Below, piece after piece: positions 1 to 7,774 of a DNA stretch of 64,000 nucleotides; positions within the stretch are counted from its first letter, which is position 1, and each line of letters opens with the position of its first letter. A model generated the notes under the pieces. The model worked only from the letters and a program-made list of their open reading frames with translations. It had not been told where the DNA came from and did not search any database. Source of the DNA: Gemmobacter nectariphilus DSM 15620 (GTDB taxonomy: Bacteria > Pseudomonadota > Alphaproteobacteria > Rhodobacterales > Rhodobacteraceae); the NCBI RefSeq assembly GCF_000429765.1, contig NZ_AUCM01000011.1:105459-169458 (forward strand), read 5' to 3'. Position numbers and translations under genes: made by a program.

Positions 1-30
1 GCGACCTGTCAGGTCAAACAGGAGTTTCAT
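1..30 (-). CDS. Start of a gene cut by the window edge, possibly an SDR
   Basis: An ATG on the minus strand at position 30 opens a frame reading MKLLFDLTGR up to the window edge. The words FDLTGR are common at the very start of short-chain dehydrogenases of the gluconate 5-dehydrogenase type (LFDLTGK/R followed by the nucleotide-binding loop). Ten residues are far too few for a firm call, so both the gene and the family are inference. It would lie downstream of the TRAP binding-protein gene, separated from it by a terminator hairpin, so it may form a separate transcript. A TRAP membrane subunit is the main alternative. Confidence 0.3.
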   Translation of the reverse strand, partial: MKLLFDLTGR

Positions 31-94
31 GGACGGATCCCGTTGGAATGGGGCAAGCCACCAGGCGCATCGGCGCAGGGCTTGCAAAGACGAC

Positions 95-115
95 GGGGCG
101 GGCTAGGCCCGCCCC
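95..115 (-). terminator. Rho-independent-like hairpin after dctP
   Basis: A perfect inverted repeat with a 9-bp GC stem (GGGGCGGGC / GCCCGCCCC) and a 3-base loop (TAG) lies 13 bases beyond the stop codon of the TRAP binding-protein gene. There is only a short T-rich stretch after it on the minus strand, as is common in high-GC genomes. Confidence 0.7.
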
Positions 116-128
116 GAAGGTTCTCAGA

Positions 129-1103
129 TCACTGGAACAGCTCTTTGAGCTTGGCGATATAGGTCGCGTCGCGCGCTTCCATGCGCTGCCACGAAGCGGC
201 GGCGGCGGCTTCCAGGAACTTGGTCTTGCCCGGATCCTTCATCTCGACGGCCTTCATGCCATTGGCGACCATGTCGGCCTTGAGCTTCTCGACCAGGGTG
301 GCGGTTTCCTCGAAGCTCTTCTTTTCGTGCTCTTCGGCGGTTTCCACGATGATCTTCTGCGCTTCAGGCGACAGCGCGTTGAAGGCATCGAGGTTCATCG
401 AGATCAGCACGTCCATGCGGAAGAAGCTGGGATCGACGCGATACTTGGTGAACTTGTCCCAGCCGAACGAGGCATAGCCCAGTGCCGGATAGGCGTTCGC
501 ATTGATCACGCCGCGCTCCAGCGAGGTATAGACCTCGCCAGCGGGCTGGATGATGAAGGTGGCGCCCAGATTTTCGAACAGCTGCTTGTAGAGCGGCGAG
601 GCGCGCAGCACGATGTCCTTGAAGTCCACCATGCCGTCTGCGGTCAGCTTGGGCTCGTTCACGGTCCACAGATGGAAGCCGGCCGAGGCATCCATGTGGG
701 CCAGCAGCTTGGCGTTGCCCTTTTTCTGGTAGATGCTGTCGATCAGATCCCAGGCGCCATTCTTGCGCGCATCCATCGGGGTCAGCGTCGAGGCCGAAAG
801 CACTTCGCCTTCGGGCACCAGTTCCAGATAGAGACCGGCAGGCAGCAGGACCATGTCGATCAGGCCCGACTGCTGGGCGGTGCCTTGCTGCGGGTTCGGG
901 ATGACCTCGGGCCCGCCCTTGATGTCGATGCGGACGACGCCTTTGCCCTTGGTGTTCACGTCATCGACGAAGCGGGCGAATTCCTTCGAGAAGTCGCTCG
1001 GGCCCGGGGTGAAGGTGACGGCGTTGATGACGTCTTCGGCGGCAGCGGCGGTGCCGAACACTGCCATCATGGCAGCAAAGGCCGCCGGTTTGAGGAATTT
1101 CAT
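129..1103 (-). CDS. dctP: TRAP transporter solute-binding protein, DctP family
   Basis: The 324-residue protein begins with a classical Sec signal peptide (MKFLKPAAFAAMMAVFGTAAAA, cleavage near residue 22). It continues as a DctP-type periplasmic receptor, the family that delivers organic acids to a DctQM membrane pair. The family pattern is visible in the stretch with GGPEVIPNP and in the ligand-binding region around ERGVINANAYPALGYA, and the length is normal for the family. No DctQ or DctM gene is seen here; they may lie beyond the left edge. The gene follows a CoA ligase and has a 130-base upstream gap that contains a TGTATACA palindrome, so it may have its own promoter. Its location at the end of a CoA-ligase/thiolase-like locus suggests uptake of the acid that locus degrades. 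The ligand is unknown. Confidence 0.9.
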   Translation of the reverse strand: MKFLKPAAFAAMMAVFGTAAAAEDVINAVTFTPGPSDFSKEFARFVDDVNTKGKGVVRIDIKGGPEVIPNPQQGTAQQSGLIDMVLLPAGLYLELVPEGEVLSASTLTPMDARKNGAWDLIDSIYQKKGNAKLLAHMDASAGFHLWTVNEPKLTADGMVDFKDIVLRASPLYKQLFENLGATFIIQPAGEVYTSLERGVINANAYPALGYASFGWDKFTKYRVDPSFFRMDVLISMNLDAFNALSPEAQKIIVETAEEHEKKSFEETATLVEKLKADMVANGMKAVEMKDPGKTKFLEAAAAASWQRMEARDATYIAKLKELFQ

Positions 1104-1199
1104 GGGTCGCTCCTTGTTGGTGGTGGCATCCGGTTTCCGCAGTCGGGCCGGGGCTTTGGTCGATCATGCCCTGCATTGGGGCTGGCCGTTATTTGTGTT

Positions 1200-1209
1200 C
1201 TGTATACAG
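1200..1209. promoter_or_regulatory. Candidate FCD-GntR operator upstream of dctP
   Basis: The perfect 10-bp palindrome CTGTATACAG lies in the gap between the CoA ligase gene and dctP, about 97 bases upstream of the dctP start. TGTATACA-type cores are typical of FadR/FCD-subfamily GntR operators. A GntR regulator of that subfamily is encoded at 9640-10350. Linking the two is inference. Confidence 0.4.
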
Positions 1210-1235
1210 TGTCCAGCGCCTCCCTGTCAATTTGA

Positions 1236-2855
1236 TCAATGGATCGCAGGACGCCGCAGCGCCTGTTTTTCCGCCCGCAGATCATGGGCGCGCGGGTCGG
1301 CCATCGGGTTGTCGGTCAGCCCGCCCAGATCGGCCTTGCGCACCTTCTGGGTCGAGGTGACAGGCAGCGAATCGCGGAACACGACAAAGCCGGGCACCTT
1401 GAAATAGGCCAGCCGCTCGGCCGCATGGTCCAGCAAGGCACGGGCCAGCGCAGGTTCATCCGCGCCGGGTTTCGGCACCACGACGGCCATGACCTCTTCA
1501 CCGCGCAGTGGCTCGTCCGCCGCGACCACGGCGCATTGCGCCACCAGCGGATGGGCGTTGATCACGCCCTCGACCTCCAGCGCGGCGATATTCTCGCCCG
1601 AGCGGCGGATGACGTTCTTCTTGCGGTCCATGAAATACAGCGCGCCGTCGGCATCCTGCCGCACGATGTCGCCGGTGTGGAACCAGCCGTCCTTCCACGC
1701 GGTTTCGGTCGCCACCGGATCGTTCAGATAGCCGGAAAAAAGCCCGCGCCGGGGATCGCTCCCCTGGGCGCGGACCACCAGTTCGCCAGGGGTGCCGGGG
1801 GAAACATCCAGCCCCTGGTCGTCGATCACTCGGTAATCCATGCCGGGACCGGGGCGGTCGGGCCGGCCGATGCAGCGCTCTCCGACATGACGCGGTTCGG
1901 TCACCGCGCTCAGCAGGCAGGCCCCGCCGGTCTCGGTCATCGCCCAGCCTTCCAGCAGCGGCACGCCAAAGCGCGCCTCGAAGACCGCATGGTGATCGGG
2001 GTGGACACCGCCCCCCATGCCATAGCGCAGGCCATGGTCGCGGTCGCGGTCCGAAGGCGGGATCGCCAGCAGGATTGCGGGCATCACCCCCAGGAAGTGA
2101 AAGCAGGTTGCCCCGGTCTCGCGCGCATTGTCCCACCAGCTGCGGGGGTGAAAGCGGTCGACGATCACCTGCGCGCCGCCGCAGGCCAGCATCCCCATGA
2201 AGCTGTTGCCCATGGCGTTGATGTGGAACGAGGGCAGCGGGGTCATCAGCCGCTCGATGCCTTCGCGCAGGGCGATGGGGGAGGGCTGGGCAACATACCA
2301 GGTGCCCCAGTTCATGAAGTAGAGATCCGACAGGATGCAGCCCTTGGGCTTGCCCGTGGTGCCCGAGGTATAGATCAGTGCGCATTCGCCATCGCCCGGC
2401 GCGGCGGCGGCGCCGGCCGGGGTCGGGGCGGCGGGCACCGGGTCGCCATCGGCGATGGCCGGCAGGCCATGGCCCTGCATCTGCGCCAGACGCGACGCTG
2501 TCGCCACCGCCAGCACCGCGCCGGAATGGCCGGTCAGATAGGCGATTTCCTCATGCGTCGCATCGGGATTGATCGGCACGATCGCCACGCCCAGCCCGTT
2601 CAGCGCCAGCCAGTGAAAGAAATGCGCCGGCCGGTTTTCCAGCAGCAGCGCCACGCGGTGCCCCGGCCCATAGCCCGCCGCCGCATAGGCCGCGCGGAGC
2701 GCCTGAACCTTTCCCTCGACCTCGGCATAGGTCCATTCGGTCTGATCGGTCCCCCACATCGCCGCCACCGATTGCGGAACGATGAACAGCGGGCGATCGG
2801 CAAACCTTGCCGCCTGCGCGGTCAGCAGTTGCGAGGGCGAGAAGGCGGGGGTCAT
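1236..2855 (-). CDS. AMP-dependent acyl-CoA synthetase (CaiC-like)
   Basis: The 539-residue protein is an ANL-superfamily ligase that would activate a carboxylic acid to its CoA thioester through an acyl-adenylate. The phosphate-binding loop reads IYTSGTTGKPKG, followed by CILSDLYFMNWG. The adenylate motif region shows GWAMTETGG, the hinge reads DGWFHTGDI, and the catalytic lysine region reads PVTSTQKVRK. The ATG at 2855 is chosen because AAAGGTGA sits just before it; the open frame upstream lacks a family match. The protein clearly resembles the second ligase at 6069-7670, so the pair are paralogues at the two ends of one operon. They share the GCILS-type loop seen in crotonobetaine/carnitine-CoA ligase relatives. 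The substrate cannot be assigned from the sequence. Confidence 0.9.
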   Translation of the reverse strand: MTPAFSPSQLLTAQAARFADRPLFIVPQSVAAMWGTDQTEWTYAEVEGKVQALRAAYAAAGYGPGHRVALLLENRPAHFFHWLALNGLGVAIVPINPDATHEEIAYLTGHSGAVLAVATASRLAQMQGHGLPAIADGDPVPAAPTPAGAAAAPGDGECALIYTSGTTGKPKGCILSDLYFMNWGTWYVAQPSPIALREGIERLMTPLPSFHINAMGNSFMGMLACGGAQVIVDRFHPRSWWDNARETGATCFHFLGVMPAILLAIPPSDRDRDHGLRYGMGGGVHPDHHAVFEARFGVPLLEGWAMTETGGACLLSAVTEPRHVGERCIGRPDRPGPGMDYRVIDDQGLDVSPGTPGELVVRAQGSDPRRGLFSGYLNDPVATETAWKDGWFHTGDIVRQDADGALYFMDRKKNVIRRSGENIAALEVEGVINAHPLVAQCAVVAADEPLRGEEVMAVVVPKPGADEPALARALLDHAAERLAYFKVPGFVVFRDSLPVTSTQKVRKADLGGLTDNPMADPRAHDLRAEKQALRRPAIH

Positions 2856-2896
2856 GGCTGGGTCACCTTTGCGAACGGCGAAATTTGGGGGGCGCC

Positions 2897-3670
2897 TTAT
2901 GCGCCGGGAACAAGCGCCAGCACCCGAAGCGGGCTGCCAGAGCCTTCGTGAACTTTGAGCGGCGCGGCCAGCAGCACCGCGCCCGTCGGCGGCACCAGGT
3001 GCAGGTTGGTCAGGCATTGCAGGCCATAGCGGCCGGCGCCGTGCAGATAGTGGTGCGCCGGATAGGGCGGGGTGAAATCGCCGCCCTGCCCGGCATCGGT
3101 GCCGATGGTTTCGGTGCCAAAGCCAAGGATGCCCCGGTCATGGACCAGCCAGCGCATCGCCTCGGCATCCGGGCCGGGGGTATGGGCGCCATCGGCGCGC
3201 AGGTTGGCATAGGCGGCGCCCCTGCGCTGCGACCAGTCCGAGCGCATCAGCACCCAGGCACCAGCGGGAATGCGGCCGTGTTCGGCCTCCCATGCCTCCA
3301 GCGCCACGCGGGTCAGCAGGTGGTCGTCATCCGTCGCGCTGGCGGCCGAACAGTCGATCACCACGGCAGGCGCGACCATATGTTCGGGCGGCAGGGTGTC
3401 GACGGTGCCACGCGGGATGTCGCGGCCGGTGAACCAATGGGCGGGCGCGTCGAAATGCGTGCCGGTATGTTCCCCGAACGACAGGTTGTTCCAATACCAG
3501 GCGGGGCCAGCCGCGTCATAGCGGCTGATCCGTTCGATCCGCACCGGGGCCGAGGCGCCAAATTCCGGCGGCAGGACGATGGTGGGGAAATCTTCGGTCA
3601 GCGTCTGGGTCAGATCCACCACGCGGACTGCGCCGGTTGCCAATGCGGCGGTGAGCGTCTCAAGGACCAT
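2897..3670 (-). CDS. Cyclase family protein (kynurenine formamidase-like metal hydrolase)
   Basis: This 257-residue protein belongs to the putative cyclase family (PF04199). Members are metal-dependent amidases or hydrolases such as KynB-type formamidase and isatin hydrolase. The diagnostic metal-binding motif HTGTHFDAPAHW is at residues 70-81, and further conserved words are LMRSDW and GFGTETIGTDAG. The start at 3670 overlaps the stop of the upstream gene in a TGATG arrangement, so translation is coupled. Inside a CoA-ligase and thiolase-like operon it probably hydrolyses a ring amide, lactone or enol intermediate. The exact substrate is not evident, and a tryptophan-pathway role is unlikely given the neighbours. 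Confidence 0.85.
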   Translation of the reverse strand: MVLETLTAALATGAVRVVDLTQTLTEDFPTIVLPPEFGASAPVRIERISRYDAAGPAWYWNNLSFGEHTGTHFDAPAHWFTGRDIPRGTVDTLPPEHMVAPAVVIDCSAASATDDDHLLTRVALEAWEAEHGRIPAGAWVLMRSDWSQRRGAAYANLRADGAHTPGPDAEAMRWLVHDRGILGFGTETIGTDAGQGGDFTPPYPAHHYLHGAGRYGLQCLTNLHLVPPTGAVLLAAPLKVHEGSGSPLRVLALVPGA

Positions 3671-4893
3671 CAGAATCTCCCCTGCGCAAGTTCGCGTTCG
3701 ACTGCCTTTGGATTTTCAGCCAGCCGGTCCAGCAGATCGCGGGCCAGATCGCCGACGACGACCTCTTCCAGCCCCTTCATCAGCCCCGAGACAATCGCAT
3801 TCGCCAGCGCCGAGCCGCCAACCTTGGGCTGGGGAAAGGTCTGGAACCAGTCATCCTCGGTCGGCCCCGACAGCACGGTCATCAGCCGCACGCCGCCTTG
3901 GGCCAGATCGGCGCGCAAGGCCTGACCATAGGCCAATGCGGCGGCATGGGCAGCGCCATAGCCCGCCAGCCCCGGCGCATGGACACGGCCAAAGACCGAG
4001 GCCACGTTGACCCAGGCCACCGCGCCCTTGTCGCCATCCGCCCCGCGCCCGGCCATCGCCGGGCCGAACACACGCGCCAGCCGCATCAGGCCAAAGGCCA
4101 CGACCTCCATCGCCTGACGTGCCTCGGCCGCAGCAGCCGGGGCGCCCAGGCCGCCGGGGCGCGGCAGATCGGCGGTGTTGATCAGGATCTCGACCTTGCC
4201 GCCAATGTCGCGTGCCAGATCCTCGACCGAACGATCCGAGATCACGTCCAGCGGCAACAGGGAAACGCCGGGGATCGCCGCAAACGCCTCGCGCGTGGGC
4301 AGGGGCTTCCAGTCCTCGGGCACACCGACAAGGATCGCGGCCGCCCCCGCCTTGGCCAGCGCGCAGGCCAGCGGCAAGGCGGCAACGTGGCGCGCATCGG
4401 TGATCAGCACGCGGCGGTCACGGGGGTTGGCGGTCATCTCGTGCCATTGCGGATCGGCGGTCATGGCCTGCCCCTTCTTGGCGGCGAACAGCACCGCCTG
4501 CCCGGCGCGGTCCAGCATCAGGCTCAGCGCAACCTTGTCGCCCGGCGCGCAATCGGGGCCCAGATGCACCACGGCCTGCGGGCCGCAGTCCATCTGCACC
4601 AGCCCGACACGCCATGGCGCGCGTTCGCGGAAATAGCTGTCGGCCGGCACCTCGGCCGTGGTGGCAGAGATCACCGTGGCGCCGGTCGGGGCAGGTTTCA
4701 GCGCAACCTCGGACAGGCAGGCGGCGCACAGTTCCGGCATCGGCCAGGCAAAGCGGCCACAGCCCGTGCAGCAGGGGAGGTCAAACCGCCCCTGACCGGC
4801 CGCCGCGGCCAGCAGATGCGCGGCGCGGCTGCGCGCACCGGGCGGCAGCAGCGGGCGGCGGGTGCGCAGAACGGGGTTCTTCTTGATCCGCAT
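3670..4893 (-). CDS. DUF35/OB-fold protein fused to a degenerate short-chain dehydrogenase
   Basis: The 407-residue protein has two parts. Residues 1 to about 140 carry a rubredoxin-like zinc ribbon (CCTGCG then CAAC) followed by an OB-fold, the DUF35 architecture that partners thiolase-like proteins. From about residue 165 a Rossmann/SDR domain follows. Its glycine motif is eroded (LITDARHVAAL where TGxxxGIG is usual), and the catalytic YxxxK reads YGAAH, so the lysine is missing although the upstream Ser (NVASVFG) remains. The ATG at 4893 is chosen because it overlaps the thiolase-like stop codon (TGATG) and begins the basic segment MRIKKNP. The fusion probably keeps a DUF35 subunit tied to an SDR fold that may be structural or use an unusual mechanism. 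It is translationally coupled on both sides. Confidence 0.8.
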   Translation of the reverse strand: MRIKKNPVLRTRRPLLPPGARSRAAHLLAAAAGQGRFDLPCCTGCGRFAWPMPELCAACLSEVALKPAPTGATVISATTAEVPADSYFRERAPWRVGLVQMDCGPQAVVHLGPDCAPGDKVALSLMLDRAGQAVLFAAKKGQAMTADPQWHEMTANPRDRRVLITDARHVAALPLACALAKAGAAAILVGVPEDWKPLPTREAFAAIPGVSLLPLDVISDRSVEDLARDIGGKVEILINTADLPRPGGLGAPAAAAEARQAMEVVAFGLMRLARVFGPAMAGRGADGDKGAVAWVNVASVFGRVHAPGLAGYGAAHAAALAYGQALRADLAQGGVRLMTVLSGPTEDDWFQTFPQPKVGGSALANAIVSGLMKGLEEVVVGDLARDLLDRLAENPKAVERELAQGRF

Positions 4894-6056
4894 CACGCAG
4901 CCTCCAGCACCACGGCGCCGGACCCGAGGCCCCGGTCGAAGTTGATCATCCCAAACCCCATGGCCAGGGCACGCCGCGCGCCCTTGACCTGACGCGCGCC
5001 GGCGGTGCCGGTCAGCTGGCGGATGTTTTCCACCAGCCCGATATGCCCGCCCGCACAGCCCGCCTGCCCGGCCGACAGCTGCCCGCCGCTGGTATTGTGC
5101 GGCAGATCGCCGGTGGTGGTGAAATCGTGGGAATTCAGGAACTCGGGCAGGCCCTTGGCGGTGCAAAAGCCCAGATCGGCCAGCTGCATCGCGCTGATCA
5201 CCGGATAATCGTCATAGGTCTGCACCAGATCGACCGTGCCCGGCGCGACGCCCGCCATGGCCCATAGATCGGCCACATCGCGCTGCCATCCGCCGCGCAG
5301 CATGACCGGATCATCAGGATAGCCGTTGTGCCGTTCGATCGCCGCCGTCAGGCGGACAAAGGGCAGCCCCTGGGCCTTGGCCGTTTCCTCGCGCATCACC
5401 AGAAAGCCTTCGGCCCCGGCGCAGGGCATGACGCAATCGAACAAATGGATCGGCGGGGCGATGGGGCGCGAATTCAGGTATTCGTCCAGGCTGAGCGGCT
5501 TTTTCATCAGCGCATTGGGGTTTTTCAGCGCATTGGCCCGCTGGGCGACGGCCAACTGCCCGATGTCGGCCCGCGTCAGGCCGGTTTCCGCCATATAGGC
5601 CTGCGCGATCAGCGCGAACGACACGTTCGGCCCGCCCGCGCCATAGGGATAGACCGCATCTTGCGAAAAGCGCGAGAAATTTTCCAGCGACTGGCGGAAG
5701 CTTTGCGGCGCGTTGGTATCGGCGGCGATGCAGGCGACCACATCGGCATCGCCCGCCTGCACGATCCGCGCGGCACGGCGGATGCTGGCCACCCCTGCCA
5801 CCCCGCCCAGCGGCAGGAAATCCAGAAACCGGGGCGACAGGCCGAAATGCTGGGTCAGGCCAATCGCGCTGTCGGGTGCCATGGAAAAGCTGGCCAGCGA
5901 GAACCCGTCGAAATCCCGGTGCGCGATGCCCGAAGCCTCGGCCAGCGCCGCCAGCGCCTTGCCCACCCACCATTGCGCCGGGCGGGTGGAAAACCGGGCA
6001 TAGGGCACCGTCACCGGCGCCGCCAGAACCACCCCATCATAGCCTTGCCGCGCCAT
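4893..6056 (-). CDS. Thiolase-like protein (SCP2/Ltp2 type) lacking the canonical catalytic residues
   Basis: The 387-residue protein has a thiolase fold of the lipid-transfer/SCP2 group: the N-terminal half runs to DADVVACIAADTN, and the C-terminal half ends GFGMINFDRGLGSGAVVLEAA, close to the usual thiolase ending. The nucleophile region reads LGGVAGVASIRRAARIVQAG with no cysteine where thiolases have CSTG or CASG. The usual GHP histidine region reads AGQAGCAGGH. Loss of the catalytic Cys is typical of Ltp2-like proteins, which form retro-aldolases with DUF35 partners, and such a partner is encoded directly downstream. The ATG at 6056 has AGGGGG at good spacing; the ATG at 6062 is too close to it. 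I infer C-C bond cleavage on an acyl-CoA rather than thiolysis. Confidence 0.8.
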   Translation of the reverse strand: MARQGYDGVVLAAPVTVPYARFSTRPAQWWVGKALAALAEASGIAHRDFDGFSLASFSMAPDSAIGLTQHFGLSPRFLDFLPLGGVAGVASIRRAARIVQAGDADVVACIAADTNAPQSFRQSLENFSRFSQDAVYPYGAGGPNVSFALIAQAYMAETGLTRADIGQLAVAQRANALKNPNALMKKPLSLDEYLNSRPIAPPIHLFDCVMPCAGAEGFLVMREETAKAQGLPFVRLTAAIERHNGYPDDPVMLRGGWQRDVADLWAMAGVAPGTVDLVQTYDDYPVISAMQLADLGFCTAKGLPEFLNSHDFTTTGDLPHNTSGGQLSAGQAGCAGGHIGLVENIRQLTGTAGARQVKGARRALAMGFGMINFDRGLGSGAVVLEAA

Positions 6057-6068
6057 GGACATTCCCCC

Positions 6069-7670
6069 TTAGTGCGCCTTGCGCAGCGCACCCTTGGTGC
6101 GGCGCAGATCGACGACCGTGCCCGCGGCGACCGCCGCCTCTGCATCGGCCTTGATCTGCCCGCGCTGCAACTTTTGCGTCGAACTGACCGGCAGGGCATC
6201 GGTGAACAGCACATAGCCCGGCAGCTTGTGATAGCTCAGCCGCTCTGCCACCCGCTCCAGCAGCGCGGGGGCGTCGGGGGTGGCGCCATCGGCGGGAACG
6301 ATGAAGGCGAACACCTCCTCGTCGCGCACCGGGTCGGACACCGGCGTCACCGCGACGGCCTTGACCGCCGGATCGGCGGCCAGTGCTGCCTCGACCTCGA
6401 GGGCCGAGATATTCTCGCCCGAGCGGCGGATGATGCTTTTCTTGCGGTCGACGAAATACAGCAGGCCCGCCTCGTCGGCGGCCACGATATCGCCGGTATG
6501 GAACCAGCCGCCGCGCCAGGCCTCTTCGGTGGCGTCAGGGTTGCCCAGATAGCCCGAAAAGAACCCGCGCCGGGGATCGGGGCCGGCCGCGCGCACCAGA
6601 AGTTCGCCCGCCTGACCGACGGGCAAGTCCTGATCGGCGTCGTTCACGATGCGCCAGTCCATGCCGGCGCGCGGGCGCCCGATGCAGCGGCGGCCCGGTT
6701 CATAGTCCACCCCGGCCGTATCGGTCACGCCCGATCCGCCCGTTTCGGTCATCGCCCAACCCTCGATGATCGGCAGATTGAACCGCGCCTCGAAGTCGAT
6801 CTTGTTCTGGGCATCGACACCGGGGCCAAAGGTGAACCGCGCCTTGTGGCGGGTATCGTCGGGGCTGGCAGGGCGTTGCAGCAAAATGGCCGGGATCACG
6901 CCCAGCGAATGCACGATGGTTGCCCCGCTGTCCGCGATGGTCGCCCACCAGCGATCCGGGTGGAACCGGTCCAGCGGCACGATGGTGCCGCCAATCAGCA
7001 TCATGCCCACCACGGTGCAGCCCAGCGCGTTCATGTGAAAGAACGGCAGCGGGGTCAGCGACACCTCAGCATCCGGGGTCATGGCGCCGATGCCGGGCAT
7101 CGACACATACCATTCCGCCACATTGATGAAGTAATAGTTCGACAGGATGCAGGCCTTGGGCATCCCCGTGCTGCCCGACGTGAACAGCAGCGCGGATTCG
7201 TCATCCGGCCCGCCAACGGCAGGCGCGCGGCGGGTGCGGGCGGGCGGCGGCGCATCGGGGCTGGCGATCGGCACGCCTTCGGGCACGCCGGCCAGAACGC
7301 CCTCGAACCCCGGCACGGCGATCACCGCCTCGGCCTGGGACACCACCATCTGATGACGCAGCTCATCAGGGCGCATGTCGCCGTTCAGCGGCACGATCGA
7401 CGCGCCGATCGCATTCAGCGCCAGCCAGTGCAGCAAAAACTCGGGCCGGTTCTGCAACAGCAGCGCCACGCGCGAGCCATGGCCATAGCCAGCCTCCGCA
7501 TAGGCGGCCTGCAAGGTCGCAACCTTGGCGGCGGCTTCGGCATAGGTGATGCGGAACCCCTCGGGCGCCCAGGGCAACCGGGCCGAAGCCGGGGCCAGCG
7601 CAAAGACCAGATCGGGACGGCGCGCCGCAGTGCGTGCGAAGGCGTGATACGGCGACGAAACCCTGGCCAT
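6069..7670 (-). CDS. AMP-dependent acyl-CoA synthetase, second paralogue
   Basis: The 533-residue ANL ligase is the first gene of the minus-strand catabolic operon. It shows the phosphate loop LFTSGSTGMPKACILSN, the GWAMTETGGSG adenylate region, GGWFHTGDI at the hinge, and PVSSTQKLQRGQ with the catalytic lysine near the C-terminus. It shares long stretches with the ligase at 1236-2855, including AAYAEAGYG and VALLLQNRP, so the two arose by duplication. The start at 7670 has AAGGGGGG about ten bases upstream. A divergent LysR gene begins about 105 bases away and probably controls the operon. Which of the two ligases activates the pathway substrate and which a later intermediate cannot be told. 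Confidence 0.9.
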   Translation of the reverse strand: MARVSSPYHAFARTAARRPDLVFALAPASARLPWAPEGFRITYAEAAAKVATLQAAYAEAGYGHGSRVALLLQNRPEFLLHWLALNAIGASIVPLNGDMRPDELRHQMVVSQAEAVIAVPGFEGVLAGVPEGVPIASPDAPPPARTRRAPAVGGPDDESALLFTSGSTGMPKACILSNYYFINVAEWYVSMPGIGAMTPDAEVSLTPLPFFHMNALGCTVVGMMLIGGTIVPLDRFHPDRWWATIADSGATIVHSLGVIPAILLQRPASPDDTRHKARFTFGPGVDAQNKIDFEARFNLPIIEGWAMTETGGSGVTDTAGVDYEPGRRCIGRPRAGMDWRIVNDADQDLPVGQAGELLVRAAGPDPRRGFFSGYLGNPDATEEAWRGGWFHTGDIVAADEAGLLYFVDRKKSIIRRSGENISALEVEAALAADPAVKAVAVTPVSDPVRDEEVFAFIVPADGATPDAPALLERVAERLSYHKLPGYVLFTDALPVSSTQKLQRGQIKADAEAAVAAGTVVDLRRTKGALRKAH

Positions 7671-7750
7671 GGCGACAGCCCCCCTTGAACATCCATCAAC
7701 AGGCTATGCCCGGCCCGGCAGTCTTTCCAATTCAAAACGTTTGCGGAACT

Positions 7751-7767
7751 GATACCGATTTGTTATC
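7751..7767. promoter_or_regulatory. Candidate LysR-type (T-N11-A) operator
   Basis: The imperfect dyad GATACCGATTTGTTATC lies in the 104-base gap between the divergent ligase operon and the LysR gene. It contains a T-N11-A core (T at 7753, A at 7765) with GATA/TATC arms, the usual layout of a LysR recognition site. It ends only 7 bases before the LysR start codon, which suits autoregulation. Confidence 0.45.
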
Positions 7768-7774
7768 AAATCGC

